Positions 36,115-47,872 are shown, numbered from the stretch's first letter. The stretch is DNA of 64,000 nucleotides from Amycolatopsis sp. DSM 110486 (GCF_019468465.1 NZ_CP080519.1:10592501-10656500); one strand, 5' to 3'. A program made the numbers and translations. Notes: generated from the letters alone by a model not told the origin.

Positions 36115-37500
36115 GTGCCGACACCGACCCCCGAAGCGGCCGCGCCCAAGCGCGACCGCACGCGTTACCTTTACCTGGCCGTGATCGTCGCCGTGGTGCT
36201 CGGCGCCGCGGTCGGCTTGATCTGGCCGTCGGTCGGCAAACAGCTCGCACCGCTGGGCACCGGTTTCGTCAACCTGATCAAGATGATGATCGCGCCGATC
36301 ATCTTCTGCACCATCGTGCTGGGCATCGGCTCGGTCGCGAAGGCGGCGAAGGTCGGCAAGGTCGGCATCACCGCGCTGGTCTACTTCGTCGTGATGTCGA
36401 CGTTCGCGCTCGCGATCGGCCTCATCGTCGGCAACATCCTGCACCCGGGCAGTGGTCTGCACCTCAACCCCGCCGACGTCACCAAGGTCCACGACCAGGC
36501 CAAGGGCGCCGAGGGTGGCGTCGACTTCGTGCTCGGGATCATCCCGACCTCGTTCGTCTCGGCGTTCACCGAGGGCCAGACCCTGCAGGCGTTGCTCATC
36601 GCGCTGCTGACCGGGTTCGCGCTGCAGAAGCTCGGCCGGCGCGGCGAGCCGATCCTGCGCGGCATCGAGCACGTGCAGCGCCTGGTGTTCCGCATCCTGT
36701 CGATGATCATGTGGGCCGCGCCCGTCGGCGCGTTCGGCGCGATCGCGGCGGTGGTCGGCGCCACCGGCTGGGGCGCGCTGCGCAGCCTGCTGGTGATCAT
36801 GCTCGGCTTCTACGTCACCTGCCTGATCTTCGTCTTCGGCATCCTCGGCACGGTGCTGTGGCTGGGCGCACGGGTCAACATCCTCCAGCTGCTCAGGTAC
36901 CTGGGCCGCGAGTTCCTGCTGATCCTGTCCACCTCGTCGTCGGAATCGGCGCTGCCGCGGCTGATCGCGAAGATGGAGCACCTCGGGGTGAGCAAGCCGG
37001 TCGTCGGCATCACGGTGCCCACGGGCTACTCGTTCAACCTCGACGGCACGGCGATCTACCTGACCATGGCGACCCTGTTCATCGCCACGGCGCAGGACCA
37101 GCCACTGGCGCTGGGCGAGCAGATCGGGTTGCTGCTGTTCATGATCCTCGCCTCGAAGGGCGCGGCGGGCGTCAGCGGCGCCGGCATCGCGACCCTGGCG
37201 AGCGGCCTGCAGTCGCACCGGCCGGAGCTGGTCGACGGCGTCGGGTTCATCCTCGGCATCGACCGGTTCATGTCCGAGGCCCGCGCCCTGACGAACTTCG
37301 CCGGCAACGCCGTGGCGACCGTCCTCATCGGATCGTGGATGAAGGAGTTCGACCGCGACAAGTCCCGTCAGGTCTTCGCTGGGTCCGCGCCGTTCGACGA
37401 AGCCACGCTGCTCGACGAAGCGCCCGCACCGGCCGAACTGCCCGCCACTGAGCCGCCCACCGACCGGGGCGAACCCGTCGGAGCCTCAGCGGGCAACTGA
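36115..37500 (+). CDS. dctA: C4-dicarboxylate:cation symporter DctA
   Basis: 461-aa DAACS transporter for succinate, malate and fumarate. Signatures: FVNLIKMMIAPIIFCTIVLGI, STSSSESALPRL (serine-rich re-entrant hairpin 1), PTGYSFNLDGTAIYLTMA and KGAAGVSGAGIATLA (hairpin 2). About eight TM helices. The GTG at 36115 is preferred to 36076, because GGAGG lies 6 nt upstream and the N-terminus then matches the family. The C-terminal 40 residues are Pro/Glu-rich. Confidence 0.93.
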   Translation: MPTPTPEAAAPKRDRTRYLYLAVIVAVVLGAAVGLIWPSVGKQLAPLGTGFVNLIKMMIAPIIFCTIVLGIGSVAKAAKVGKVGITALVYFVVMSTFALAIGLIVGNILHPGSGLHLNPADVTKVHDQAKGAEGGVDFVLGIIPTSFVSAFTEGQTLQALLIALLTGFALQKLGRRGEPILRGIEHVQRLVFRILSMIMWAAPVGAFGAIAAVVGATGWGALRSLLVIMLGFYVTCLIFVFGILGTVLWLGARVNILQLLRYLGREFLLILSTSSSESALPRLIAKMEHLGVSKPVVGITVPTGYSFNLDGTAIYLTMATLFIATAQDQPLALGEQIGLLLFMILASKGAAGVSGAGIATLASGLQSHRPELVDGVGFILGIDRFMSEARALTNFAGNAVATVLIGSWMKEFDRDKSRQVFAGSAPFDEATLLDEAPAPAELPATEPPTDRGEPVGASAGN

Positions 37501-37504
37501 AGCC

Positions 37505-37557
37505 GTTCGCACCCCAGGGCTCCTTCCGGCCCACACTCCCCCCGCCGGGGTGCGAAC
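37505..37557 (+). terminator. First dctA terminator hairpin
   Basis: GTTCGCACCCC (37505-37515) pairs with GGGGTGCGAAC (37547-37557): an 11-bp perfect stem starting 4 bp past the dctA stop. Confidence 0.6.
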
Positions 37558-37562
37558 ACCCC

Positions 37563-37611
37563 CGTGTGCCGTGGTCGTGAGCGTCCCCCGTGCTCACGAC
37601 CACGGCACACG
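37563..37611. terminator. Second, bidirectional hairpin between dctA and the HxlR gene
   Basis: A perfect 20-bp stem (37563-37582 with 37592-37611) with a 9-nt loop sits 5 bp before the convergent HxlR stop codon. It follows the first hairpin after 5 bp. Confidence 0.8.
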
Positions 37612-37616
37612 CGTTT

Positions 37617-38009
37617 CTACTGCGCGTCGTAGACGTCGCGCGACACGGCGATCGCCTCGCGGTGGCGCTGCGCCCAGTCGACGAGCCCCGACAACGTGCC
37701 GTAGAGCTCACGCGCCATCGGCGTCGCCTCGTACTCCACGCGCGGCGGCACGGTCGGGTAGACGGTGCGCTCCAGCAGCCCGTCGCGTTCGAGGTTGCGC
37801 AGGGTCAGCGTGAGCATCCGGCGGCTGATGCCCGCCACGGAGCGTTCCAGCTCCGTGAACCGCACCGGGCCCTGCGACGCCTCCAGCAGGATGCCGATCG
37901 CCCACTTGCCACTGATCCGGTTGAGCACCTCGAGCAGCGTGCACGCCTCGAGTTTCTCCGGGTCGATCGTGCTGACCTGGTCGGTCACACCGGTGTTCCC
38001 CTGGGACAT
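37617..38009 (-). CDS. HxlR-family transcriptional regulator
   Basis: 130-aa winged-helix regulator with Cys23 in EACTLLEVLNRISGKWAIGILLEA, the position of the redox or electrophile-sensing cysteine in many HxlR/HypR proteins. The wing region is RMLTLTLRNLERDGLLERTVYPTVPPRVEYEATPMA. It is divergent from an MFS exporter gene across a 113-bp spacer and probably represses it. Confidence 0.9.
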   Translation of the reverse strand: MSQGNTGVTDQVSTIDPEKLEACTLLEVLNRISGKWAIGILLEASQGPVRFTELERSVAGISRRMLTLTLRNLERDGLLERTVYPTVPPRVEYEATPMARELYGTLSGLVDWAQRHREAIAVSRDVYDAQ

Positions 38010-38122
38010 GAAAGTGCCTCCTTCCGCGCTCCTCGATGGTCACACAAGATGGTCGCTGTAACAAGAGATGCCCTGGGCACGACCTGGGGATTCTCTTCGG
38101 TGATCGTTCTGGAGGGACCGAA

Positions 38123-39532
38123 ATGCCGGAAGTCCGTCGCCGGGCCGTCGCGCTGGTGGTGCTGTGCGCGGCCTCGCTCATGGTGGTGCTCGACGGGACC
38201 ATCGTCGCCGTCGCGCTGCCCTCGATCCAGGCCGAGCTTGGCTTCACGTCCGCGGGGCTGGCCTGGGTCGTCAACGCCTACCTCGTCGCGTTCGGCGGGC
38301 TGCTCCTGCTCTCGGGCCGGCTCGGTGACCTACTGGGCCGGCGGCGGGTGTTCCTCGCCGGGCTCGTCGTCTTCACCGCGTCGTCGCTCCTGGCCGGGCT
38401 CTCGACCGACGCGGCGGTACTGGTGGCCGCCCGGTTCGTGCAGGGCATCGGCGGCGCGCTCGCGTCGGCCGTGGTGCTGGGCATGATCGTGACGATGTAC
38501 CCCGAACCCCGTGCGCAGGCCCGCTCGATCGGCGTCTTCAGCTTCACGCAGGCCTCGGGCGCGTCGATCGGGCTCATCGCCGGCGGCGCGCTCACGCAGG
38601 CGCTCGACTGGCACTGGACCTTCTACGTGAACCTGCCGATCGGCATCGCCGCGCTGGTGCTGGCGCCGCTGGTCGTGGACGCCGATCGCGGCCGGGGGCT
38701 GCGCACGGGCATCGACGCGCTGGGCGCGGTGCTCGTGACGGGCGGCGTAATGCTGCTGGTGTACGGGATCGTCGAGACCGGCGCCGCGCTTCCGTTGGCG
38801 GGCGCGGCTTTGCTGCTCGTCGCATTCGTCGTCCGGCAGGCTCGCGCGCGGACTCCGTTGCTGCCGCTGCGGCTGTTCCGCGTTCGCGCGATCAGCGGCG
38901 CCAACGTCACGATGGTGTTCATGGTCGCCGGCATGATGGGCTTCCAGTTCGTGACGGCGCTGTACCTGCAGAAGGTGCTCGGGCTCGACGCGCTCGCCAC
39001 CGGGCTCGCGTTCCTGCCGGCGCCGGTGATGATCGCGGTGTTCTCGCTGGGGATCTCGGCGAAGCTCAGCGCGCGCTTCACGCCGGGCGCGGTGCTGCTG
39101 GGCGGGCTCGTGGTGGTCGTGATCGCCTTCGCGTTGCTCACCACCGTGCCCACGGACGGCAGCTACTTCCTGCACGTGTTCCCGGCGCTGGTGCTCATGG
39201 GTTCCGGTGCGGGCGCGGCCATCCCGGCGGTGATGGGGCTGGCGATGTCCGGGACCGACCCGGCCGACGCGGGGGTGGCGTCAGGCCTGATCACCACCAC
39301 GCAGCAGGTCGGCGCGGCCATCGGCACCGCGGTACTCGCGACGGCCGCGGCGGCGCGCACGGCAGGGCTGGCGTCGGAGGGGGCCCGCGCTGCACTCCCT
39401 TCGGGTTACCGGCTCGCGTACGGGCTGAGCGCGGGCTTCGTGGCACTCGCGGCGGCGGCGGCGATCGTGCTGGTGCGCCGCCCGCGCCCGGCCGCGGAGC
39501 CCGAGCTGTGCGTGGCGGGTCAGGCCAGGTAG
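38123..39532 (+). CDS. MFS drug exporter, DHA2 (14-TM) family
   Basis: 469 aa with 14 predicted TM helices. Motif A is GRLGDLLGRRRVFLAG, motif C-like GASIGLIAGGALTQALDWHWTFYVNLPIG, and VVLDGTIVAVALPSI in TM1 is typical of the EmrB/QacA group. The ATG at 38123 has GGAGGG 7 nt upstream; an in-frame longer start is unlikely. It probably exports a toxic compound sensed by the HxlR protein. Its last 13 bp overlap the convergent SRPBCC gene. Confidence 0.92.
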   Translation: MPEVRRRAVALVVLCAASLMVVLDGTIVAVALPSIQAELGFTSAGLAWVVNAYLVAFGGLLLLSGRLGDLLGRRRVFLAGLVVFTASSLLAGLSTDAAVLVAARFVQGIGGALASAVVLGMIVTMYPEPRAQARSIGVFSFTQASGASIGLIAGGALTQALDWHWTFYVNLPIGIAALVLAPLVVDADRGRGLRTGIDALGAVLVTGGVMLLVYGIVETGAALPLAGAALLLVAFVVRQARARTPLLPLRLFRVRAISGANVTMVFMVAGMMGFQFVTALYLQKVLGLDALATGLAFLPAPVMIAVFSLGISAKLSARFTPGAVLLGGLVVVVIAFALLTTVPTDGSYFLHVFPALVLMGSGAGAAIPAVMGLAMSGTDPADAGVASGLITTTQQVGAAIGTAVLATAAAARTAGLASEGARAALPSGYRLAYGLSAGFVALAAAAAIVLVRRPRPAAEPELCVAGQAR

Positions 39533-39963
39533 GCGGACAGACCGCGGTGGCCCCGGCGCATCATCCACGCGTGGTTGGCGCGGAAGAACGGCCGGGCCAC
39601 CGTGTCCAGCTTGCGCAGCAAGGGTTTGCTGGCCCGCACGTGCTGCGTGATCTCCAGCCGCGTGCCCTCGCCGACGACGTGCAGCGCGCCGGCGAGGAAA
39701 CCTTCGAGATCGCCGCTCAGGCCGACGCGGACGTGGCCCGTGACGGGATCCTCTTCCTCGCGGCGCATGGCGATCACGAGGTGGTAGGGCAAGCGCGAGC
39801 GGCAGACGACCTCGGCGGTGTCGTCGTCGAGGCGGCGGACCGAGCGCACGTCGCGCCACCAGCTCGGGTACGCCTCGAGGTCCACGACGGCGTCGAAGAC
39901 CCGGCGGGCCGGGGCGGCCGGGAGCCACCAAGTGCTGGAGAACCGGTACTCCGCTCCCACCAC
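39520..39963 (-). CDS. SRPBCC/polyketide cyclase-like lipid-binding protein
   Basis: 147-aa START-like fold protein: FSSTWWLPAAPARRVFDAVVDLEAYPSWWRDVRSVRRL, a long C-terminal helix (LLRKLDTVARPFFRANHAWMMRRG) and a central beta-sheet. It probably binds a hydrophobic ligand, which cannot be named. The GTG at 39963 is 3 bp after the anti-sigma stop, so it is the last gene of the sigma/anti-sigma operon. Confidence 0.8.
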   Translation of the reverse strand: MVGAEYRFSSTWWLPAAPARRVFDAVVDLEAYPSWWRDVRSVRRLDDDTAEVVCRSRLPYHLVIAMRREEEDPVTGHVRVGLSGDLEGFLAGALHVVGEGTRLEITQHVRASKPLLRKLDTVARPFFRANHAWMMRRGHRGLSAYLA

Positions 39964-39966
39964 GGC

Positions 39967-40683
39967 CTACACCTGCGCCGAGACCAGGTCCCGGCCGTCG
40001 AGGGTGACGATGCCGACCGAGGCGACGTCCGCCGGCGCGACCAGCGCCGAACCGTCGAGGCCGAAGCCCTGCGTGCTCCACTTCTCCGACACGAGCCAGC
40101 TGCCGGCGTCCCACTTCGCGCCGGTCTTGTCCGTGACCACGAGCTTGCACTTCTCGCCCGCGGGGATCCCCTTCACGGCCACGTGCACCTTGACCCAGCC
40201 GGCCGCCGGGATCACCGACGCGGTGAGGCTCGCGCCCGTCGCCGCGTTGGTGGCGGCCACGTCTCGGGTGCCGGGCACGGCCACCTGCTGGGCGGGCTCG
40301 GGCGCCGTCTGACGGCCGATGAAGACCCCGCCGCCGAGCGCCACCGCGGCGACGACCGCCGCGGCCGCGATCGCGAGCCCCCGGCGTGAACCGGCGCGGC
40401 TCGGTGCCGCGGTGGATGGGGTGGGGGCGGACTGCTCCTCCTCGGCCCGGATCCGGCGCAGCGTGCGCTGCAGCAACAGGTCACCGCCCTCGGGCGGGCC
40501 GTCGAGGAACGCCTCGGGCGGCACCTCGTCGAGTGCCTCCCGCAGGGCGCCGAAGTCCTTGAGCTCGAAGCGGCACTGCGCGCACGTGGCCAGGTGGCGT
40601 TCGAACTCGACCGCCTCGGCCGGGTCCAGCGCGCCGAGGACGTAGGCGCCGAGCTGCGCGTGCTCCTGCTCGACCGCGCTCAT
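39967..40683 (-). CDS. Zinc-binding anti-sigma factor (RskA-like)
   Basis: 238 aa. The N-terminal ZAS motif (His30, Cys34, Cys37 in ERHLATCAQCRFEL) binds the ECF sigma factor. A single TM segment lies near 105-125 (LAIAAAAVVAAVALGGGVFIG). The outer domain (APADVASVGIVTLDGRDLVSAQV) matches the anti-sigma-K factor C-terminal domain. The ATG overlaps the sigma stop as ATGA, as expected for a stoichiometric pair. It is likely released by regulated intramembrane proteolysis; the signal is unknown. Confidence 0.9.
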   Translation of the reverse strand: MSAVEQEHAQLGAYVLGALDPAEAVEFERHLATCAQCRFELKDFGALREALDEVPPEAFLDGPPEGGDLLLQRTLRRIRAEEEQSAPTPSTAAPSRAGSRRGLAIAAAAVVAAVALGGGVFIGRQTAPEPAQQVAVPGTRDVAATNAATGASLTASVIPAAGWVKVHVAVKGIPAGEKCKLVVTDKTGAKWDAGSWLVSEKWSTQGFGLDGSALVAPADVASVGIVTLDGRDLVSAQV

Positions 40684-41228
40684 CTCACCGCCTCCGTTCC
40701 ACCGCTCACCATCGCCGCGCGCAGGGCGCGCAGCGCGTAGTAGGACCGGGATTTCACGGTGCCGGGAGCGACCCCCAGCATCTCGGCTGCCTCCGCCACC
40801 GATCTCCCTCGATAGTAGATCTCCACGAGCACGTCGCGATGCTCTTGCGACAACCCTTCGAGGGCTCCCAGCACCGTCATCGAGTCGACCACTCCCTGGG
40901 CGTGGTCGCGTTCCACCGGCGCCGCGAGCGTCTCCGGGCCCTCGGCGACCTCCGGTGGCCGCGAAGCGCGAGCCCGCGCCCGGTCCGTGACGAGGTTGCG
41001 CACCACGGTGAGCAGCCAGCCGCGCACGGACCCCTGGCGGTCGCCGCTCAGGTCGTCGGCGTGTTTCCAGGCGCGCACGAGCGTCTCCTGGACCACGTCC
41101 TCGGCGGCCGCACGGTCACCCGTGAGCCTGGTCGCGTAAGCCACCAGGCTCCGGCCGTGTTCCGCGTAGAGCTGCTCCACGAGCCGCTCGGCGGCGGCCC
41201 TTTTCGGCCGCCCGCGTCCGATCGCCAC
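40680..41228 (-). CDS. ECF RNA polymerase sigma factor (SigK-like)
   Basis: 182 aa. Region 2 (LVAYATRLTGDRAAAEDVVQETLVRAWKHADDL) and region 4 (LSQEHRDVLVEIYYRGRSVAEAAEMLGVAPGTVKSRSYYALRALR) are intact. The GTG at 41228 has GGGAGG 6 nt upstream; a longer in-frame extension is Arg-rich and unlike the family. It works with the overlapping anti-sigma gene. Confidence 0.93.
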   Translation of the reverse strand: MAIGRGRPKRAAAERLVEQLYAEHGRSLVAYATRLTGDRAAAEDVVQETLVRAWKHADDLSGDRQGSVRGWLLTVVRNLVTDRARARASRPPEVAEGPETLAAPVERDHAQGVVDSMTVLGALEGLSQEHRDVLVEIYYRGRSVAEAAEMLGVAPGTVKSRSYYALRALRAAMVSGGTEAVR

Positions 41229-41579
41229 CCTCGACCTCCCGACGGTGTTCTGGGTAGGCGAGGACAGTACTGCAAACCGCGGCGTGAACGCCGGTCGTCG
41301 CCGCACGCCCAGCACCGCCGCCGTGTCCACCGTGGGATCGCCCCCCTTCCGAGGTGAGAGTGGGTCGTGCCGCCGCCGGTGAGAGCCCCCGACACCCCTC
41401 ACACGGATGCCGGCGCCACGCGGTTCACCGCGAATTCAGAAAGTTCGCCGGAGGAATTCGTCGCCGGAGGCCGGGCGGATGGGTGGTGCCGGTGGCCGGG
41501 ACGCGCCTTGTCGATCACCGGCACGGGTTCCTAAGCTGACGCGGCACCGCCGCCGCCTGGACGTCCCGGAGGCTTCGCC
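41229..41579. other. 350-bp divergent spacer between the sigma gene and the lipoprotein gene
   Basis: No gene seen. It holds a perfect 14-bp palindrome CGCGGTTCACCGCG (41419-41432). Near it is a minus-strand CATCCG (41409-41404) that resembles ECF -35 elements, about 175 bp upstream of the sigma gene. Two GCCGGAGG-containing direct repeats lie near 41448-41470. Confidence 0.4.
41507..41536 (+). promoter_or_regulatory. Candidate housekeeping promoter of the fibronectin-type lipoprotein
   Basis: TTGTCG (41507-41512), an 18-bp spacer and TAAGCT (41531-41536), 43 bp before the GTG start. Confidence 0.45.
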
Positions 41580-42266
41580 GTGCCCGTGAAAACCCGCCTC
41601 GCGCTCGCGGCGCTGGCCGTGCTGGTCGCCGCCGGCTGCTCCGCGGCCCCGGCCGCCGCTCCGGCGCCACCGCCCCAGGGCCTCACGGCGACGCTCACGA
41701 CGCCGACGGACATCGACCTGCGCTGGCCCGCGGGCGACCCCGCCGCGGCCGGGCACCTGCTCGAATACGCGAACTCCGCCGACGGCCCGTGGACGGCGCT
41801 GCAGTACGTCCCGCGCTCGCAGACCGCCTACCGGCACCCGGACCTGATCCCGGAGACACCGTTCTACTACCGCGTGCGGGACTTCTACGGTCCCGTGTCG
41901 GCGGTCGTGCAGCCTGGCTCCGATGACCGGCCCGGCTCCGCGGGGCACGCCACTCCCCCGGCCGCGGCCGTGCCGGTGCGGACGCCGGGGGACGCCGCTG
42001 CTCCGGCCGACGTCACCGTGGTCCCGGCCGAGGACGCGTCCGTGCACTTCACCTGGGCGGACCGCTCAAGCGACGAGGCGGGGTTCCTCGTGGAGATCCG
42101 CAAACCGGGCGTGGCGGACTTCGTCCCGGTCGAGATCACCGACCCCGACACGACGACCTGCGCGCTGTCGCTGCTGCCCGACGAACAGGGCCCCGCCTTC
42201 CGCGTGCGCGCGCTGTACTACGGACCGCTCTCGCCGGTGGTCGACCGCACGACCGGCAAGGACTGA
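41580..42266 (+). CDS. Lipoprotein with two fibronectin type III-like domains
   Basis: 228 aa. The signal peptide ends in lipobox VAAGC, followed by an Ala/Pro linker. Two beta-sandwich repeats follow: the first about 33-105 (LTATLTTPTDIDLRWPAG...FYYRVRDFYGPVS), the second about 138-222 (VTVVPAEDASVHFTWADRSSDEAGFLVEIR...FRVRALYYGPLSPVV). A surface-anchored adhesion or scaffold role is inference. The GTG at 41580 is the only start with a full signal peptide. Confidence 0.7.
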   Translation: MPVKTRLALAALAVLVAAGCSAAPAAAPAPPPQGLTATLTTPTDIDLRWPAGDPAAAGHLLEYANSADGPWTALQYVPRSQTAYRHPDLIPETPFYYRVRDFYGPVSAVVQPGSDDRPGSAGHATPPAAAVPVRTPGDAAAPADVTVVPAEDASVHFTWADRSSDEAGFLVEIRKPGVADFVPVEITDPDTTTCALSLLPDEQGPAFRVRALYYGPLSPVVDRTTGKD

Positions 42267-42274
42267 CTCCCGCC

Positions 42275-42307
42275 GGCGCGGTGACCCGGTTTTCGGGCCA
42301 CCGCGCC
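42275..42307. terminator. Bidirectional terminator between the lipoprotein gene and uvrA
   Basis: A 14-bp stem with one A-C mismatch (GGCGCGGTGACCCG with CGGGCCACCGCGCC), loop GTTTT, 9 bp after the + strand stop and 9 bp before the uvrA stop. Confidence 0.75.
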
Positions 42308-42316
42308 AGGACGGGG

Positions 42317-45178
<2,862 letters not shown>

Positions 45179-45254
45179 GCCCACGTCCCTTCAATTCAAA
45201 TCTCGGCTCGGAGGCCGGCCCGGTGGAAGTCCTGCACGGGCGGCCGCGTCCATG

Positions 45255-46484
45255 CTAGGACGCACCACCGACAGAAACGGGCTCCGGCTCTTCGACCTGG
45301 GCTTTTGCGGGTTCCTGGGCGGGTTTGCCCGCCCGCCGGGCGGTCAGGCGCCGGTGCAGCGGCCGTTCCACCCACGCGGTGAGCGCCCAGCCGGCCAGCA
45401 CGGCGCCGGCCAGCACCGCGGGGAGCCGCAGCCAGCCGGGGACACCGATGTCCAGCAGGGCGCGCGCCAGGACGTAACCCAGTTCCTGGTGCACCAGGTA
45501 GAGACCATACGAGATCCCGGCGAGCCAGGTGAGCGCCGGGGCGACCCGCGCGAGACCCGGGAACCGCCAGTCGGAGCCGCGTGCCGCGAGGCAGATCACC
45601 AGCAGCAGCACGGCGAAGCCGATCGTGGAGGGCCAGCGTGCGGGGTCCTGGGCCATCGCCCGGTGGAACGGGAAGACGTGCAGGTCCTGCACCACGATAC
45701 AGGCCGCGACGAGCAGTCCGAGGTGCCAGGACTTCAGCCGCTTCCGGCTCCAGAGCCACAGCGCGATCCCCATGGCGAACAGGTGTGTGCGCTGCAGGCC
45801 GAGCCCGAAGAAGACGTTGACGACCTGGATCGGCGTGCTGCCGGGGTCGAAGATCCCGAACCGGACCACCGCCGGCGCGACCATCAACACCCAGACGAGC
45901 CCGATCATCACTCGATCGGTGCGCCACCGCCGCGGGAACAACCACGCGGCGGCGCAGAACGCGAACAGCTGGACCGGCAGCGTCCACCACGAACCGTCGA
46001 GGTAGTGGAACCCGTAGTAGTCCCACGCCTGGATCATCCCCAGGTTCGTGAGCAGGTCCTGCCAGGTCGGGATGTACCACGGGAACGGGTCCGCCGGCGG
46101 GCCCTGCGGCACGCCGAACAGGAAGCCGGTGAAGCCGTCGGGCACGGGCAACCCGCTGAAGCGAATGGCGGCGTAGCGCGTGACGACGTAGGTGACGAGC
46201 ACCGCGACGAGGTACGCCGGCACGAGCCGCGCGACGCGGCTCCACAGCCACCGGCCCGTGTCCGGCTTGCGGACGCTCACACACACGAAGTACCCGGAGA
46301 TCACCATCAGCCCCGCGGCCCCGAACTGCGCGGGCACACGGAACGGGTAGCCGGTGAGCTCGCCGTGCAGCAGCGCGCCCTGGTGCGTGACGTGGCCGAG
46401 CACGACCGAAACGATCGCGATGACTCTGAGCAGGTCCCAGCTGATCCGTCGGGTGGAGTGGTGCGGTGTCGCGGTGTTCGGCAC
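45255..46484 (-). CDS. Membrane acyltransferase family 3 (OafA-like)
   Basis: 409 aa with about ten TM helices. The start SWDLLRVIAIVSVVLGHVTHQ carries the conserved Arg and catalytic His of the family, FGAAGLMVISGYFVCVSVRK is the second conserved block, and YGLYLVHQELGYVLAR is the C-terminal one. It transfers acyl groups to a carbohydrate or lipid at the membrane; the target is unknown. GTG 46484 has AGGGA upstream. The C-terminus is a 45-residue charged tail. Confidence 0.88.
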   Translation of the reverse strand: MPNTATPHHSTRRISWDLLRVIAIVSVVLGHVTHQGALLHGELTGYPFRVPAQFGAAGLMVISGYFVCVSVRKPDTGRWLWSRVARLVPAYLVAVLVTYVVTRYAAIRFSGLPVPDGFTGFLFGVPQGPPADPFPWYIPTWQDLLTNLGMIQAWDYYGFHYLDGSWWTLPVQLFAFCAAAWLFPRRWRTDRVMIGLVWVLMVAPAVVRFGIFDPGSTPIQVVNVFFGLGLQRTHLFAMGIALWLWSRKRLKSWHLGLLVAACIVVQDLHVFPFHRAMAQDPARWPSTIGFAVLLLVICLAARGSDWRFPGLARVAPALTWLAGISYGLYLVHQELGYVLARALLDIGVPGWLRLPAVLAGAVLAGWALTAWVERPLHRRLTARRAGKPAQEPAKAQVEEPEPVSVGGAS

Positions 46485-46571
46485 TGGTTCCCTGGGGTCG
46501 CCCGGCTGGTCGCGCCGAGCCTACGTGTGCGGGGGTGGGACAGACCGCGTTGCCCCGGCTACCGTGTGGAC

Positions 46572-47249
46572 GTGAACATCGCCGACACCTACACCGGGCA
46601 CGTCGAACCGGGCGGCGACGCCGCCCGCCGCACGCTGGACGCGCTGACCATCACCAAGCTCTCCGTGGGGCCGATGGACAACAACGCGTACCTGCTCGTC
46701 TGCCGCGCCGAGAACGAGGCGCTGCTGATCGACGCCGCCAACGACCCCGAGCGCATCTCCGACCTCATCGGCCACGGCCCCGACCGGCCCGCGCTGCGCA
46801 CCGTCGTGACCACCCACCAGCACCAGGACCACTGGCAGGCCCTGGGCGCCGTGGCGGGCGCCAACGGCTCGAACACCGCCGCGCACCCACTGGACGCCTC
46901 GCCGCTGCCCGTGCCGCCCGACTTCCTGGTCGAACACGGCGACACACTCCAGGTGGGCCAGGTCACGCTCGAAGTGATCCACCTGCGCGGCCACACCCCG
47001 GGGTCGATCGCCTTGCTGTACCGCGACCCGGCCGGGCACCCGCACCTGTTCACGGGTGACTCGCTGTTCCCGGGCGGCGTGGGGAAGACGTCGTCGCCGG
47101 AGGACTTCGCGTCGCTGCTGGACGATGTTTCGGCGCGGATCTTCGACGAGCTGCCGGACGACACGTGGTTCTACCCGGGGCACGGGGATGACTCGACGTT
47201 GGGGGCTGAGCGGCCGAAGCTCGCGGAGTGGCGTTCGCGCGGCTGGTGA
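46572..47249 (+). CDS. Metallo-beta-lactamase-fold hydrolase (glyoxalase II-like)
   Basis: 225 aa. The dinuclear zinc motif is TTHQHQDHW (HxHxDH), with a further ligand in LRGHTPGSIALLY, an Asp in LFTGDSLFPGGVGKT and a C-terminal His in WFYPGHGDDSTLG. Glyoxalase II-like thioesterase or mycothiol-linked hydrolase activity is plausible but not proven. GTG 46572 is chosen because TACCGT (46560-46565) would serve as the -10 of a leaderless transcript; GTG 46566 is the alternative. Confidence 0.85.
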   Translation: MNIADTYTGHVEPGGDAARRTLDALTITKLSVGPMDNNAYLLVCRAENEALLIDAANDPERISDLIGHGPDRPALRTVVTTHQHQDHWQALGAVAGANGSNTAAHPLDASPLPVPPDFLVEHGDTLQVGQVTLEVIHLRGHTPGSIALLYRDPAGHPHLFTGDSLFPGGVGKTSSPEDFASLLDDVSARIFDELPDDTWFYPGHGDDSTLGAERPKLAEWRSRGW

Positions 47250-47270
47250 GCTGAGGATCGACCTACCCGG

Positions 47271-47308
47271 ACTGGGCTGCCTGGTTTTCAGGCAGCCCAG
47301 TTTTGTTT
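47271..47308 (+). terminator. Intrinsic terminator with T-tract after the hydrolase gene
   Basis: A perfect 13-bp stem (ACTGGGCTGCCTG/CAGGCAGCCCAGT, 47271-47283 with 47289-47301) with loop GTTTT and a following TTTTGTTT run; a textbook rho-independent terminator, rare in DNA this GC-rich. Confidence 0.9.
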
Positions 47309-47342
47309 CGCCGTAACGGACTCGGCTCGCCGAGTTGCCATT

Positions 47343-47801
47343 TTCGAACCGGTTGACGTGGTGGGTGCTCGCGAGCGCGGTGAGGTCGTGCGCTCCGATC
47401 ACGTGCCAGACGTGGCGCACGACGCCGAGGAAGAACGGGCGATCCCAGAACTTCACCCCCGGCTCGAACTCCACCTCCTCGGTGGTGAATCGCTCGTAGT
47501 CCAGCGCGTTCGACCACGTGTCGAACAAGTAGCGGCCACCGACCTGAGGGACTGCGGCGACGGGGTCGAACCGCAACGGCAGGTATTTGTGCCGCATCCC
47601 GGGGCGGACGTCCATGGCGGGCCGGTCGGCCTCCACCAGGTCCGCGATCTGCCGCACCCGAAGCTCACCGGGGAGCGCGAAATCGGAGGTGAAGGCGGCT
47701 TCCGCTGTGATCGGCCCCGGCTCGTACCCGCGGATGTCCGTCGACGCTCCCCTCGCCCGGCTTCTGCGACGAACGTAAGAAGCCGGCGGGGCCAAGATCA
47801 A
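47343..47801 (-). pseudogene. Remnant of an unrecognised gene
   Basis: A coding-like stretch of about 150 residues (IRGYEPGPITAEAAFTSD, ADLVEADRPAMDVRPGMRHKYLPLRF, GGRYLFDTWSNALDYERFTTEEVEFEPGVKFWDRPFFL, VRHVWHVIGAHDLTALASTHHVNRFE) with protein-like composition. It has no proper start (the only upstream candidate is TTG at 47801) and no stop: the frame runs on antisense through the terminator and hydrolase gene. A one-base change in the AAAA run near 47345 would instead lead to a stop at 47263. I do not recognise the family. Confidence 0.5.
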
Positions 47802-47872
47802 CTTCGCCGGCCGCGCGTGTCGGCACGGTGGTCGAACGGGTCGTCGCGGCGAACCGAACGGCCAGTTTTCTC

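Noticed and set aside
45179..45254. SOS box upstream of uvrA
   Set aside because: No GAAC-N4-GTTC-type site in the spacer.
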